A stretch of DNA of 64,000 nucleotides from the NCBI RefSeq assembly GCF_000614145.1, contig NZ_BAKK01000013.1, positions 1 through 64,000 of the forward strand, in the 5' to 3' direction. The notes under the pieces are model-generated. The model ran no database searches and had not been told where the DNA came from. It was given only the letters and a program-made list of their open reading frames with translations. The translations under genes were made by a program, and so were the position numbers. Positions 18,272-27,213 of the stretch are shown one piece after another. The stretch's first letter is position 1. Each line of letters opens with the position of its first letter. The stretch is from Bacteroides faecichinchillae JCM 17102. Its GTDB lineage: Bacteria; Bacteroidota; Bacteroidia; Bacteroidales; Bacteroidaceae.

Positions 18272-19128
18272 GGAATTTAGAAATAGATAGATTTACAGGA
18301 TTGGTGTTGGAAGGTGGTGGTATGCGCGGAGTGTTTACCTGTGGTGTACTTGACTATTTGATGGATCATGACATTCGTTTTCCCTATACGATAGGAGTTT
18401 CTGCAGGGGCGTGTAACGGACTATCATATGCTTCTCGTCAGCGAGGGCGTGCTAAGTACAGCAACATAGATTTATTGGAAAAATATAATTATATCGGTTT
18501 GAAGTATTTGCTCAAGAAACGTAATATTCTTGATTTTGATTTACTGTTTAATGAATTTCCAGAACATATTCTTCCTTATGATTATGAAACTTATTTTTCT
18601 TCATCTGAACGTTACGTGATGGTGACAACAAACTGTCTGACGGGGGAAGCTAATTATTTCGAAGAAAAAAAAGATAAGAATAGAGTAATCGATATTGTTC
18701 GTGCATCAAGTAGTTTACCTTTTGTTTGCCCTATTGCCTATGTAGATGGTGTTCCTATGCTTGATGGAGGAATTGTAGATTCTATTCCTTTACAACGCGC
18801 TATAGCAGATGGATATGTCAAGAATGTAGTTGTATTGACTCGTAATCGTAGCTACCGGAAAGATTCTAAAGATATTCGTATACCTTCTTTTGTATATCGG
18901 AAATATCCGAAACTGCGTGAGGCACTTAGTCGTCGTTGTGCTGTATATAACGAGCAGTTGGATATGGTGGAACGTATGGAGGACGAAGGCAAAATTAAGG
19001 TGATCCGTCCATTAAAGCCAGTAATAGTGGACCGCATTGAACGGAATATTCAGAAATTGGCGGATTTTTATGAAGAAGGATATGAGTGTGCAAAGAGTTT
19101 ATTTGAATACCCTATGGTTATTCATTGA
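18268..19128 (+). CDS. Patatin-like phospholipase (RssA/YjjU type)
   Basis: Patatin-fold serine hydrolase, probably a cytoplasmic or membrane-associated (lyso)phospholipase or acyl hydrolase. All catalytic parts are visible: the oxyanion glycine loop EGGGMRG (residues 15-21), the nucleophile elbow GVSAG with Ser45, and the catalytic Asp166 in MLDGG. The length (286) and the C-terminal region (YRKYPKLREALSRR, EGKIKVIRPLKPV) fit the bacterial YjjU-like subgroup. The start codon overlaps the stop of the antiporter tail. Its 3' end overlaps the opposed mutarotase-like gene by 11 nt, so the pair share sequence and no separate terminator. Confidence 0.92.
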   Translation: MRNLEIDRFTGLVLEGGGMRGVFTCGVLDYLMDHDIRFPYTIGVSAGACNGLSYASRQRGRAKYSNIDLLEKYNYIGLKYLLKKRNILDFDLLFNEFPEHILPYDYETYFSSSERYVMVTTNCLTGEANYFEEKKDKNRVIDIVRASSSLPFVCPIAYVDGVPMLDGGIVDSIPLQRAIADGYVKNVVVLTRNRSYRKDSKDIRIPSFVYRKYPKLREALSRRCAVYNEQLDMVERMEDEGKIKVIRPLKPVIVDRIERNIQKLADFYEEGYECAKSLFEYPMVIH

Positions 19129-19990
19129 TTTCTATTGTGTATCCTCCTTTGAAGGTCTCACCTGCTTGTAAACGTTGCATCCAATCTTTGTCTTTATATT
19201 CTCCGGTATAGTGAGCCCGGTCACATCTTCCGTACCAAGGTTCGATACATACAAACGGAGCATTCATACCAGGAGGTGACCATAATCCTACTACTGGTGC
19301 TGTAAAGTGAAGGCTGAGATATGGCTTTTTCTCCTTACTATATAAAGTAACGGTTTTTACCTGGCTATTTTCTATAATCAATGCATCATTATCGAAAGTA
19401 TGAGTATCTAATGGTAGTAATCCATCTGTTAATACTAGTGGATATTCAGTAAAAGGGTCGGCACATCCTTTTTCGGAAATTAGGATATAGTTCAGATGGT
19501 CCTTTTTATTAAAGCCGAAATATCCTCGTTCTTGAACTGCTTCTTCAAAGTCAGGCCAATAAAAAGCAGGGTGAGCACCGATCTGAAAAAACATTTCTTT
19601 TTCTCCTGTATTTTTGACTTCCCAGATTACTTCGATTTGTTTATTATGAATACGATAACCTATTTCCAAACAGAAAGGATAAGGATATTTTGACAAAGTT
19701 TCTTGATTGTTGATAAGACGGTAACGAAGTTCATCTGTTTCTTCGGAGATAAGTGTAAATTCCATATCACGAGCGAATCCATGTTGGGTTAGACTATAAA
19801 CAGCTTTTCCAACGCGGTATTCATTTTCCCAAACACTCCCTACAATAGGGAAAAGTACTGGAGAATGACGTTTCCAAAATGCGGGGTCTGCTTGCCATAA
19901 ATACTCTTTTCCATTGGCAAAGATACTGCATAGTTCAGCTCCATGGGGAGATACTTGAATGCTGATTTGAGAGTTACGTAGTGTATTCAT
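19118..19990 (-). CDS. Aldose 1-epimerase (mutarotase) family protein, LacX-like
   Basis: Galactose-mutarotase-fold protein that probably interconverts sugar anomers in the cytoplasm. There is no signal peptide, unlike many Bacteroides GalM proteins. Seen: HGAELCSIFANGKEYLWQADPAFWKRHSPVLFP-type N-terminal strands, a general-acid-like His in GAHPAFYWP, and the general-base Glu in CIEPWYG. The length of 290 is usual for the LacX/YeaD-like branch. The substrate cannot be read from sequence. It stands alone and converges on the patatin gene with an 11-nt overlap. Confidence 0.85.
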   Translation of the reverse strand: MNTLRNSQISIQVSPHGAELCSIFANGKEYLWQADPAFWKRHSPVLFPIVGSVWENEYRVGKAVYSLTQHGFARDMEFTLISEETDELRYRLINNQETLSKYPYPFCLEIGYRIHNKQIEVIWEVKNTGEKEMFFQIGAHPAFYWPDFEEAVQERGYFGFNKKDHLNYILISEKGCADPFTEYPLVLTDGLLPLDTHTFDNDALIIENSQVKTVTLYSKEKKPYLSLHFTAPVVGLWSPPGMNAPFVCIEPWYGRCDRAHYTGEYKDKDWMQRLQAGETFKGGYTIEINE

Positions 19991-20404
19991 TGAAATTCAA
20001 AGTTATTTTCTTCTGATTTGCATGCACAAAGATACTATTTTTGAAAGTATATATAAATCTTAGTTGATAAAAAACGCGATATAGTTATCTCTTTGGGTGC
20101 GGTGAAATAAACGTGATATTTACTATAATAAATATTTCTAAATGAATATGCCGTAAATTCTTCTGGGGAGGAGGAGAATAGCCATTGGGATTTGTAGAAA
20201 ACATCATTAAGTATCAAATATAACAGAGAATGAAACAAATGTTTCATTTAACAAAGCTGGTTTACGCTAACTTTGCCGAAAGAAATGGGTTAATTAAAAA
20301 TCTTTTTAATGCTATGTTTTATTAGTTGGAGATAAGTGAAACAAGCCCAGTAAGAAATTATATAGTGTATATGAAAAATATTAATAAACTAATAAGATAA
20401 AACG
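19991..20404. other. Intergenic control region upstream of the fructose module
   Basis: About 410 bases. It holds the candidate operator and promoter at 20231-20275 (listed separately) and then a ~130-nt AT-rich leader before the transporter. A minus-strand open frame at 20035-20247 runs across the palindrome and has no family features, so I do not call it. Confidence 0.5.
20231..20275 (+). promoter_or_regulatory. Candidate operator palindrome plus -7 element for the sugar importer
   Basis: TGAAACA-AA-TGTTTCA (20231-20246) is a perfect 7-bp inverted repeat. 21 nt later lies TAACTTTG (20268-20275), an exact TAnnTTTG. The palindrome covers the expected -33 region, the right place for an activator. 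The nearby HTCS is a natural candidate (inference). Confidence 0.5.
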
Positions 20405-21571
20405 ATGGAAAATACAAAAAACTCTTCTCTTTCAAAGATTATTCCTGTGATGTTTTGCTTCTTTGCTATGGGCTTCGTCGATTTGGTAGGCATTGCTTCT
20501 AATTATGTAAAACAGGATTTGGGATTATCCGATGCTCAGGCTAATATCTTCCCTTCATTAGTATTCTTCTGGTTTCTGATTTTTTCAGTACCTACAGGTA
20601 TGTTAATGAACCGTATTGGACAAAGAAAAACAGTTTTGTTAAGTCTGATGATAACTTTCATCTCTTTACTTTTGCCGATCTTTGGTGATGGTTATATGTT
20701 AATGTTGGTTTCTTTTTCTTTGTTAGGTATTGGAAATGCTTTGATGCAGACTTCTTTGAATCCGCTTCTTTCTAATATAGTACGAGGTGACCGTTTAGCA
20801 AGCAGTCTTACTTTCGGACAGTTTGTAAAAGCAATTGCTTCTTTCTTAGCACCGTTCATTGCTATGTGGGGAGCAACTCAGGTGATTCCGTCTTTGGGTT
20901 TAGGTTGGCGTGTACTATTTCCTATTTATATGATTATAGCAGTTATTGCTATTCTGTTGCTTAATGCTACGCAGATTGAAGAAGAAAAAGAAGAGGGTAA
21001 ACCTTCTACTTTCGGACAGTGTCTGGCATTGTTGGGTAAACCGTTTATCTTGCTCTGTTTCTTAGGAATCATGTGCCATGTTGGTATAGATGTAGGGGCA
21101 AACACTACTGCTCCTAAAATATTGATGGAACGTCTTGGAATGAGTTTGTACGATGCTACTTCTGCAACAAGTTTTTATTTTATTTCCCGCACGTTCGGTT
21201 GTTTGTTGGGTACATTAATATTACGCCTGATGTCTCCGAAATCTTTCTTTGGTTTCAGTGTTATAATGATGCTAGTTGCAATGGTAGGGTTATTTATATT
21301 CCACGATAAGACAATGATTTATACTTGTATTGCTTTGATTGGTTTTGGTAACTCAAATGTATTCTCTGTTATTTTCTCTCAGGCACTACTTTATTTACCG
21401 GGTAAGAAAAATGAGGTTTCCGGTTTGATGATCATGGGACTTTTCGGAGGAACTGTTTTTCCGTTGGCAATGGGAGTTGCATCTGATGCAATAGGGCAGA
21501 ATGGTGCAGTTGCAGTAATGACTATTGGGGTACTTTATTTGCTGTTTTTTACATTTCGTATTAGAAAATAA
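20405..21571 (+). CDS. MFS sugar importer, FucP/glucose-galactose family (probable fructose importer)
   Basis: Inner-membrane monosaccharide:H+ symporter of 388 residues with about 12 hydrophobic helices. The FHS-like start (IIPVMFCFFAMGFVDLVGIASNYVKQDLG), the MFS loop NRIGQRKTVLL after helix 2, and GLFGGTVFPLAMG near the end are visible. The fructokinase starts about 30 nt downstream and the fructose-sensor-type HTCS follows, so fructose is the likely substrate, as for BT1758 of B. thetaiotaomicron. Expression probably starts at the promoter ending at 20275. Length and frame are intact. Confidence 0.9.
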   Translation: MENTKNSSLSKIIPVMFCFFAMGFVDLVGIASNYVKQDLGLSDAQANIFPSLVFFWFLIFSVPTGMLMNRIGQRKTVLLSLMITFISLLLPIFGDGYMLMLVSFSLLGIGNALMQTSLNPLLSNIVRGDRLASSLTFGQFVKAIASFLAPFIAMWGATQVIPSLGLGWRVLFPIYMIIAVIAILLLNATQIEEEKEEGKPSTFGQCLALLGKPFILLCFLGIMCHVGIDVGANTTAPKILMERLGMSLYDATSATSFYFISRTFGCLLGTLILRLMSPKSFFGFSVIMMLVAMVGLFIFHDKTMIYTCIALIGFGNSNVFSVIFSQALLYLPGKKNEVSGLMIMGLFGGTVFPLAMGVASDAIGQNGAVAVMTIGVLYLLFFTFRIRK

Positions 21572-21605
21572 TTTTATATTTGTTGAAAAATAAAATTTGT
21601 TGATT

Positions 21606-22493
21606 ATGAATAATATAATAGTAGGTATGGGTGAGGCCCTGTGGGACGTATTACCCGAAGGAAAGAAAATAGGCGGTGCTCCGGCAAATTTTGCATACCA
21701 TGTTTCACAGTTTGGATATGATAGTCGTGTAGTAAGTGCAATAGGGAAAGATGAATTGGGGGATGAGATTCTGAAAGTATTTAAAGAAAAGAATCTGCAA
21801 CATCAGATTGAATATGTAGACTATCCTACCGGTACGGTACAAGTAACGCTCGATGGTGAAGGAGTACCTTGTTATGAGATCAAAGAAGGAGTTGCATGGG
21901 ATAATATTCCTTTTACGGATGAGCTAAAGCGTTTGGCGTTGAATACACGTGCCGTTTGTTTTGGTTCTTTAGCACAACGGAATGAAGTTAGTCGTGCTAC
22001 TATCAATCGTTTTCTCGATACGATGCCGGATATGGAAGGGCAATTGAAGATATTTGATATTAATCTTCGGCAGAATTTTTATACGAAGGAAGTGTTGCGC
22101 GAATCATTTCAACGTTGTAATATTCTGAAAATTAATGATGAAGAATTGGTGACTATTAGTCGAATGTTTGGGTATCCGGGTATTGACCTGCAGGATAAAT
22201 GTTGGATTCTCTTGGCTAAGTATAATCTAAAAATGTTGATATTAACGTGTGGTACGAATGGAAGTTATGTTTTCACTCCCGGAGTTGTTTCTTTTCAAGA
22301 GACTCCAAAAGTGCCTGTTGCAGATACTGTCGGTGCAGGAGATTCATTTACTGCTACTTTTTGCGCTTCTATTTTAAAAGGTAAACCCGTGCCCGAAGCT
22401 CATAGGTTAGCTGTGGAAGTTTCTGCTTATGTTTGTACTCAGAGTGGTGCTATGCCGGAACTTCCTTCTGTTTTGAAAGATAAGTTGCTTTAG
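21606..22493 (+). CDS. PfkB-family fructokinase
   Basis: Cytoplasmic sugar kinase that phosphorylates imported fructose with ATP. I use ATG 21606 (MNNIIVGMGEALWDVLP); an in-frame TTG lies 9 nt upstream. PfkB marks are present: the N-terminal substrate loop KKIGGAPANFAYHVSQFG, and near the end DTVGAGDSFTA with catalytic Asp246 and the anion hole. Length is 295, normal for fructokinases. It lies 34 nt after the importer gene, in one operon, and a strong terminator follows at 22534-22576. Assignment to fructose, not another ketose, rests on the FHS importer and the HTCS next door. Confidence 0.92.
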   Translation: MNNIIVGMGEALWDVLPEGKKIGGAPANFAYHVSQFGYDSRVVSAIGKDELGDEILKVFKEKNLQHQIEYVDYPTGTVQVTLDGEGVPCYEIKEGVAWDNIPFTDELKRLALNTRAVCFGSLAQRNEVSRATINRFLDTMPDMEGQLKIFDINLRQNFYTKEVLRESFQRCNILKINDEELVTISRMFGYPGIDLQDKCWILLAKYNLKMLILTCGTNGSYVFTPGVVSFQETPKVPVADTVGAGDSFTATFCASILKGKPVPEAHRLAVEVSAYVCTQSGAMPELPSVLKDKLL

Positions 22494-22533
22494 TTTCTCT
22501 GGTACAAGACTGATATTTTTAGATGTAAAGATA

Positions 22534-22576
22534 AAAACCTTTCAAAGTAAACCAATTTGCTTTGAGAGGTTTTTTA
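22534..22576 (+). terminator. Rho-independent terminator after the fructokinase gene
   Basis: A 14-bp stem (AAAACCTTTCAAAG with CTTTGAGAGGTTTT, one G-U pair) and a 12-nt loop end in a run of T. It closes the importer-kinase operon and separates it from the HTCS gene. Confidence 0.85.
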
Positions 22577-22637
22577 TTGTACAAATAAATAAGGTTGTAA
22601 CGATGTCTTAGATCAATGAGATATTTGATTTTTCTTA

Positions 22638-22668
22638 TTGGACTTTTAAGAGAAAACTGCTATCTTTA
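22638..22668 (+). promoter_or_regulatory. Candidate promoter of the fructose HTCS gene
   Basis: TTG at 22638-22640 and TATCTTTA at 22661-22668, 20 nt apart. This is close to the Bacteroides -33/-7 pattern (last base of the -7 box differs). It lies ~70 nt before the start at 22738. Confidence 0.45.
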
Positions 22669-22737
22669 TCCCGATATCGATATAGAAGATTAGGATTGTA
22701 TGGTAGAAGAGAAACAGGTAGAGAAAAACACGATATT

Positions 22738-23994
22738 ATGAGGTATTTTCATTGGATAGGATTTTTGTATTGTTTTGTTATGACAGTGTCTTGTACACAG
22801 GATGCTTCTCGTTTTCGTATAGGTGTTGCACAATGCAGCGATGATTCTTGGCGCCATAAGATGAATGACGAGATACTTCGTGAAGCAATGTTTTATGATG
22901 GTGTATCTGTTGAAATCCGGTCAGCTAATGATGATAATCATAAACAGGCAGAAGATATTAGTTACTTTGTGAACAATGGAGTTGATTTACTGATAGTTTC
23001 AGCTAATGAAGCCGCTCCGATGACTCCGGTTGTGGAAGAAGCATATGAAAAGGGAATTCCTGTCATAATGGTCGATCGGAAAATTCTTTCTGATAAATAT
23101 ACGGCATATATTGGAGCAGATAATTATGAAATAGGTCGTGCCGTTGGAAATTATATTGCTTCCCGTCTCAAGGGAAAGGGGAAAGTTGTAGAGCTGACAG
23201 GGCTTAGGGGGTCTACACCAGCAATGGAACGTCACGAAGGATTTATTACTGCGATCAGTCATTATCCGGATATAAAATTGATTGATGAGGCAGATGCGGC
23301 ATGGGAGAGAGGTCCTGCGGAAATAGAGATGGATAGTATGCTTCTTCGCCATCCTAAAATTGATGCTGTATTTGCTCATAATGACCGTATTGCTCCGGGA
23401 GCCTATGAAGCTGCTAAGAAAGTTGGAAGAGAAAAAGAGATGATTTTTGTGGGTATTGATGCTTTGCCGGGTGAGGGAAATGGATTGGAATTGGTACTTG
23501 ATAGTGTACTGGATGCCACTTTTATCTATCCAACAAATGGTGATAAAGTGATGCAATTAGCAATGAATATCCTTCAAAAGAATCCATATCCTAAAGAAAC
23601 GGTTATGAATACAGCAGTAGTAGATCATACTAATGCCCGGATTATGCAGCTTCAGACAACTCATATTTCGGAACTTGATCAAAAGATAGAAACGTTGAAT
23701 GGACGGATTGGCAATTATCTTTCACGCGTAGCTACACAACAATTTGGGTTGTATGGCAGTTTGTTGATTCTCTTGTTGGTGGCTGGGCTATTACTGGTTG
23801 TTTATAAAGCACTACGTTCTAAAAACCGTTTGAACAAGGAACTATCTGCACAAAAGAAACAATTGGAAGAACAGCGTGATAAGTTGGAGGAGCAACGTGA
23901 CCAATTAATTCAACTGTCTCATCAATTGGAGGAAGCGACTCATGCAAAACTAGTTTTTTTACAAATATATCTCATGATTTTCGCACTCCATTGA
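22738..23994 (+). CDS. Fructose-type hybrid two-component sensor (HTCS), sensor half; frameshift near 23957
   Basis: Start chosen at ATG 22738 (MRYFHWIGFLYCF); ATG 22696 would add 14 polar residues before the signal. After the signal (ending TVSC) comes a periplasmic type-I sugar-binding domain, about residues 25-310 (FRIGVAQCSDDSW, AYIGADNYEIGR, AVFAHNDRIAPGA, FVGIDALPG). A single membrane helix (about 340-358) and a coiled coil (QKKQLEEQRDKLEEQRDQL) follow. This is the BT1754 layout, whose sensor binds fructose. The frame fails in a seven-T run at 23954-23960. One more T gives LVFFTNISHDFRTPLTLV, the kinase phospho-acceptor box, joining the next frame into one ~914-residue protein. Confidence 0.9.
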   Translation: MRYFHWIGFLYCFVMTVSCTQDASRFRIGVAQCSDDSWRHKMNDEILREAMFYDGVSVEIRSANDDNHKQAEDISYFVNNGVDLLIVSANEAAPMTPVVEEAYEKGIPVIMVDRKILSDKYTAYIGADNYEIGRAVGNYIASRLKGKGKVVELTGLRGSTPAMERHEGFITAISHYPDIKLIDEADAAWERGPAEIEMDSMLLRHPKIDAVFAHNDRIAPGAYEAAKKVGREKEMIFVGIDALPGEGNGLELVLDSVLDATFIYPTNGDKVMQLAMNILQKNPYPKETVMNTAVVDHTNARIMQLQTTHISELDQKIETLNGRIGNYLSRVATQQFGLYGSLLILLLVAGLLLVVYKALRSKNRLNKELSAQKKQLEEQRDKLEEQRDQLIQLSHQLEEATHAKLVFLQIYLMIFALH

Positions 23995-25481
23995 CATTAG
24001 TTGCCGATCCGGTCGAACAATTACTAGCCGATAAATCCTTGAATTCGGACCAGCACAGAATGTTGATGCTAGTACAGCGTAATGTAAGTATTCTCCTTCG
24101 TTTGGTTAATCAGATTCTGGACTTCCGCAAATATGAAAATGGTAAGATGGAATATACGTCTCTTCCTTTAGATTTACTTTCATGTTTTGAAAGTTGGAAT
24201 GAGTCATTTCAGGCGGCTGCCCGTAAAAAGCATATTCATTTTTCTTTTGATAATATGCCGGATACTGACTATCATACTTTGGGGGATGTGGAAAAGTTGG
24301 AACGAATTTACTTTAATTTGCTTTCAAATGCATTTAAATTTACTCCGGAAAATGGTAGAGTTACTGTGCGTTTATTGGCATTTACAAAGGAAGGACAACG
24401 GTGGTTGCGTTTTACAGTCGCTAATACAGGTTCTTTAATTTCTGCCGAACATATTCGGAATATCTTCGATCGTTTCTATAAAATAGATATGCATCATGCC
24501 GGCTCGGGGATTGGATTGGCGTTGGTAAAAGCTTTCGTTGAATTACATGGTGGTGCTATTACTGTGGAAAGCGATGAAAAACAGGGAACAGTTTTTACTG
24601 TTGAGTTGCCGGCACAAACTGGCCATTTAAATTCTTTGAATGAAGAAACAGTAGCTTCTATTACGGATTATCAGGTAGATGATTTATTGTCAGCAGAGGA
24701 TAAAGAACTAGAAAAGGGATATGATTCATCCAAGCCATCAATTTTGATTATTGATGATAATGAGGATATCCGTTCTTATGTTCATGGGTTACTTCATTCG
24801 GAATATACGGTTGTTGAAGCAGCAAACGGTTCGGAAGGAATTCGAAAAGCAATGAAGTATGTACCTGATCTGATTATTTCTGATGTGATGATGCCTGGTA
24901 TTGATGGAGTAGAATGTTGTCGTCGTCTGAAGAGTGAATTACAGACTTGCCATATTCCTATTATGCTATTAACAGCCTGCTCATTGGATGAGCAACGAAT
25001 TCAGGGATATGACGGTGGAGCGGACTCTTATATTTCCAAACCTTTCAGTTCGCAACTGTTGCTATCACGTGTCCGAAATTTGATAGATTCACATCGTCGT
25101 TTGAAACAATTCTTTGGAGATGGACAGACTTTGGCTAAAGAAGATGTTTGCGACATAGATAAAGATTTTGTCGAAAGATTCAAGGCTTTAATTGAGGAGA
25201 AACTGGGAGATTCAAATTTGAATGTAGAAGATTTGGGTAAAAATATGGGATTAAGTCGTGTACAGCTCTATCGCAAAATAAAATCATTGACTAACTATTC
25301 TCCAAATGAGTTACTTCGTATCGCCCGTTTAAAGAAAGCGGCGTCTTTACTTGCTTCTTCGGATATGAATGTAGCAGAAATTGGTTATGAAGTAGGATTC
25401 AGTTCACCTTCGTATTTTACCAAATGTTATAAAGAACAGTTTGGAGAAAGCCCTACAGATTTTTTGAAGAGGAAAGGATAA
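23991..25481 (+). CDS. HTCS output half: histidine kinase, receiver and AraC-type DNA-binding domains
   Basis: Continuation of the sensor gene in the next frame; the phospho-acceptor His lies at the junction. Domains in order, numbered on the joined protein: HisKA helix bundle to about 480; HATPase_c about 490-625, with LSNAFKFTPENG (N box) and GSGIGLALVKAFVELHGG (G boxes); receiver about 665-785, with PDLIISDVMMPGIDG carrying the phospho-Asp near 714; and a C-terminal AraC HTH (LGLSRVQLYRKIKSLTNYSPN, IGYEVGFSSPSYFTKCYKEQFG). HTCS proteins bind DNA without a separate regulator. The importer operon upstream is the likely target. Confidence 0.92.
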   Translation: MTLVADPVEQLLADKSLNSDQHRMLMLVQRNVSILLRLVNQILDFRKYENGKMEYTSLPLDLLSCFESWNESFQAAARKKHIHFSFDNMPDTDYHTLGDVEKLERIYFNLLSNAFKFTPENGRVTVRLLAFTKEGQRWLRFTVANTGSLISAEHIRNIFDRFYKIDMHHAGSGIGLALVKAFVELHGGAITVESDEKQGTVFTVELPAQTGHLNSLNEETVASITDYQVDDLLSAEDKELEKGYDSSKPSILIIDDNEDIRSYVHGLLHSEYTVVEAANGSEGIRKAMKYVPDLIISDVMMPGIDGVECCRRLKSELQTCHIPIMLLTACSLDEQRIQGYDGGADSYISKPFSSQLLLSRVRNLIDSHRRLKQFFGDGQTLAKEDVCDIDKDFVERFKALIEEKLGDSNLNVEDLGKNMGLSRVQLYRKIKSLTNYSPNELLRIARLKKAASLLASSDMNVAEIGYEVGFSSPSYFTKCYKEQFGESPTDFLKRKG

Positions 25482-25565
25482 GAATTGAATTATAAAATAA
25501 TATGAAGTTTGAAGGCTGACTTATTTTTAATTCTTATTTTTGTAAAGAGGATAACTATTAATACT

Positions 25566-26048
25566 ATGATTGCTAAATACTTCTGTTTTAAAAGTTTTTT
25601 GCTGTGTGGGGTATTATTTCTATCCGGTTGGATATATGGCCAATCAACAACTTGGGAAAAGAGCTCTCGGGAGACTATGTTTTTTGAGCTGACAAATAAG
25701 GAAGCATTGAAACTTATTAAAGGAAAGTTCAAGCAAAAATATTGGGATAAAGTGTTGAAGACACCATTCGCTAGTTTTACGAAAACATGGGAAGACCTAC
25801 CTTCTGTGGGGGATTTCTTATTGGCTGATGTATACCGAAATGAAGTTCGTTACCAATATGCATCGGCAATTCCTTTTCAAGTTTTTCTTTTTAAAGAATA
25901 TGGGATGTTGTCTTTGCAAGTAGTCGATTTTTTAGGGACAATACGAGGGGATGCCAAAGTTCGTGTTGATGGTCAGGTTATAGATTACGAAGAGATAAGC
26001 TATACATATACAGATGATAATTGGTTAATAATGAACAACATATTCTAA
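25566..26048 (+). CDS. MG2 (alpha-2-macroglobulin N-terminal type) secreted protein, first part; frameshift near 26017
   Basis: Signal peptide MIAKYFCFKSFLLCGVLFLSGWIYGQ sets the start at ATG 25566. The mature part begins with EKSSRETMFFELTNKEALKLIKGK and continues with long alternating strands. The frame ends in a short foreign tail (LIMNNIF). One extra A in GGTTAATAATG near 26017 reads DDNWL-NNEQHILTMELDKF into the following frame. Large Bacteroides proteins with MG domains start this way and carry a carboxypeptidase-like or TonB-linked end, but this one is only ~535 residues when joined. Function unknown; probably periplasmic or surface. Confidence 0.65.
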   Translation: MIAKYFCFKSFLLCGVLFLSGWIYGQSTTWEKSSRETMFFELTNKEALKLIKGKFKQKYWDKVLKTPFASFTKTWEDLPSVGDFLLADVYRNEVRYQYASAIPFQVFLFKEYGMLSLQVVDFLGTIRGDAKVRVDGQVIDYEEISYTYTDDNWLIMNNIF

Positions 26049-27169
26049 CTATGGAATTGGATAAATTTCGTGCGGTCTTCAATTTAACAAAGCATTTTGT
26101 CTCACTTTGGAATGGTGGAAGTTCATACAGTGGTAAGCCTGATTTTTATAGTTATTTGATTACTGATAAAAATAAGTATAAGCCTGGTGAAACAGTGCGA
26201 TTCAAGTCTTATGCTCTTTCCAGATATAAAAGAGCATTAAGGCAGGAACTTTCTTTATGGTTACGTACAGGTGGACAACATCCATTTAAGAAAATACGAT
26301 CTGTCAATCCTTATCATCCTAGAGGTTTTGCCGGAAAATTTCAATTAGTGGATTCTTTGGAACTGAAACTGGGGCAAAGGTACAGTATGCAATTTAGAGA
26401 TGCACGCGAGCGTGTTGTTGCTACGACGGAATTTGTATATGAGGATTATGAACTAAGTGGAAATAAATTGCAATTGAATTTAGAATCACATACACATTAC
26501 TTTCCTAATAAGAGCCGTTTGAATATTTGTGCCACAGAGGTGAATGGGCTTCCTTTGCGGGAAACTGTTGTGGATGTGACTGTCAGAAGACAGGAGGTTC
26601 TGAAATCCTATTCGGAATTATTGGAACTTCCCGATACTTTGATGGCTATGCAGGTAGAATTGGATGCTTTAGGTAAGGCGACAGTGGATATTCCTTCAAA
26701 TTTATTTGGTGCTTCTAACTGCGTATATAATGTGGAAGTAGTGTTATATACTTTAGATAATCAGCGGCTGGAACAGCGTAGTGAAGCTACATTCTATCAT
26801 TCTTGTTATGAAATTCGTAATACCATACAGGGAGATACCCTTTGCTTGTCGTTGTTCGATTTGGAAGAAGAACGTCTTATGGAAGCATTATTGGATTATG
26901 GTGGCAAGAAGAAAAAGAAAATTCATTTACCTTTTCCTGCGGGATGTAGTTATGACTCAAAACCGGTTTATACTTCTGGATGTGAAGTATATCGTGAGTA
27001 TTTCAAAGAGAAGACAGTTATCTTTAGTGAAAGATTGCCGATAGGTACTTATCGGTTTAACATTCCACTGTTACCACGCTATACAGGTAAATATACGCTG
27101 AATCCGGCAAAAGTCGAGTTGATGTTTTTTCCGGTAATAAATGCTAATAATAGTAAAAAAGGAATTTAG
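26021..27169 (+). CDS. MG2-domain protein, second part
   Basis: Joined to the preceding part by one base. It contains the MG2 hallmark YLITDKNKYKPGETVRFKSYAL (tail-to-grip motif of macroglobulin repeats; the first 20 residues suffice to place it) followed by several beta-sandwich strands. The region after about 26900 is charged (GGKKKKKIHLPF). It ends AKVELMFFPVINANN, after which the frame closes soon in a six-A run, so the true end may be a few residues different. No thioester motif (CGEQ) is present. I infer a protease-trap-like or adhesion scaffold only from the fold. Confidence 0.65.
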   Translation: MVNNEQHILTMELDKFRAVFNLTKHFVSLWNGGSSYSGKPDFYSYLITDKNKYKPGETVRFKSYALSRYKRALRQELSLWLRTGGQHPFKKIRSVNPYHPRGFAGKFQLVDSLELKLGQRYSMQFRDARERVVATTEFVYEDYELSGNKLQLNLESHTHYFPNKSRLNICATEVNGLPLRETVVDVTVRRQEVLKSYSELLELPDTLMAMQVELDALGKATVDIPSNLFGASNCVYNVEVVLYTLDNQRLEQRSEATFYHSCYEIRNTIQGDTLCLSLFDLEEERLMEALLDYGGKKKKKIHLPFPAGCSYDSKPVYTSGCEVYREYFKEKTVIFSERLPIGTYRFNIPLLPRYTGKYTLNPAKVELMFFPVINANNSKKGI

Positions 27170-27213
27170 ATTATGGAAAGAAATATGAAGTCATTGAATT
27201 TGGAAATGAGCAG

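Noticed and set aside
20035..20247. 70-residue minus-strand frame upstream of the sugar importer
   Set aside because: It spans the palindrome and promoter of the importer and has no recognisable domain.
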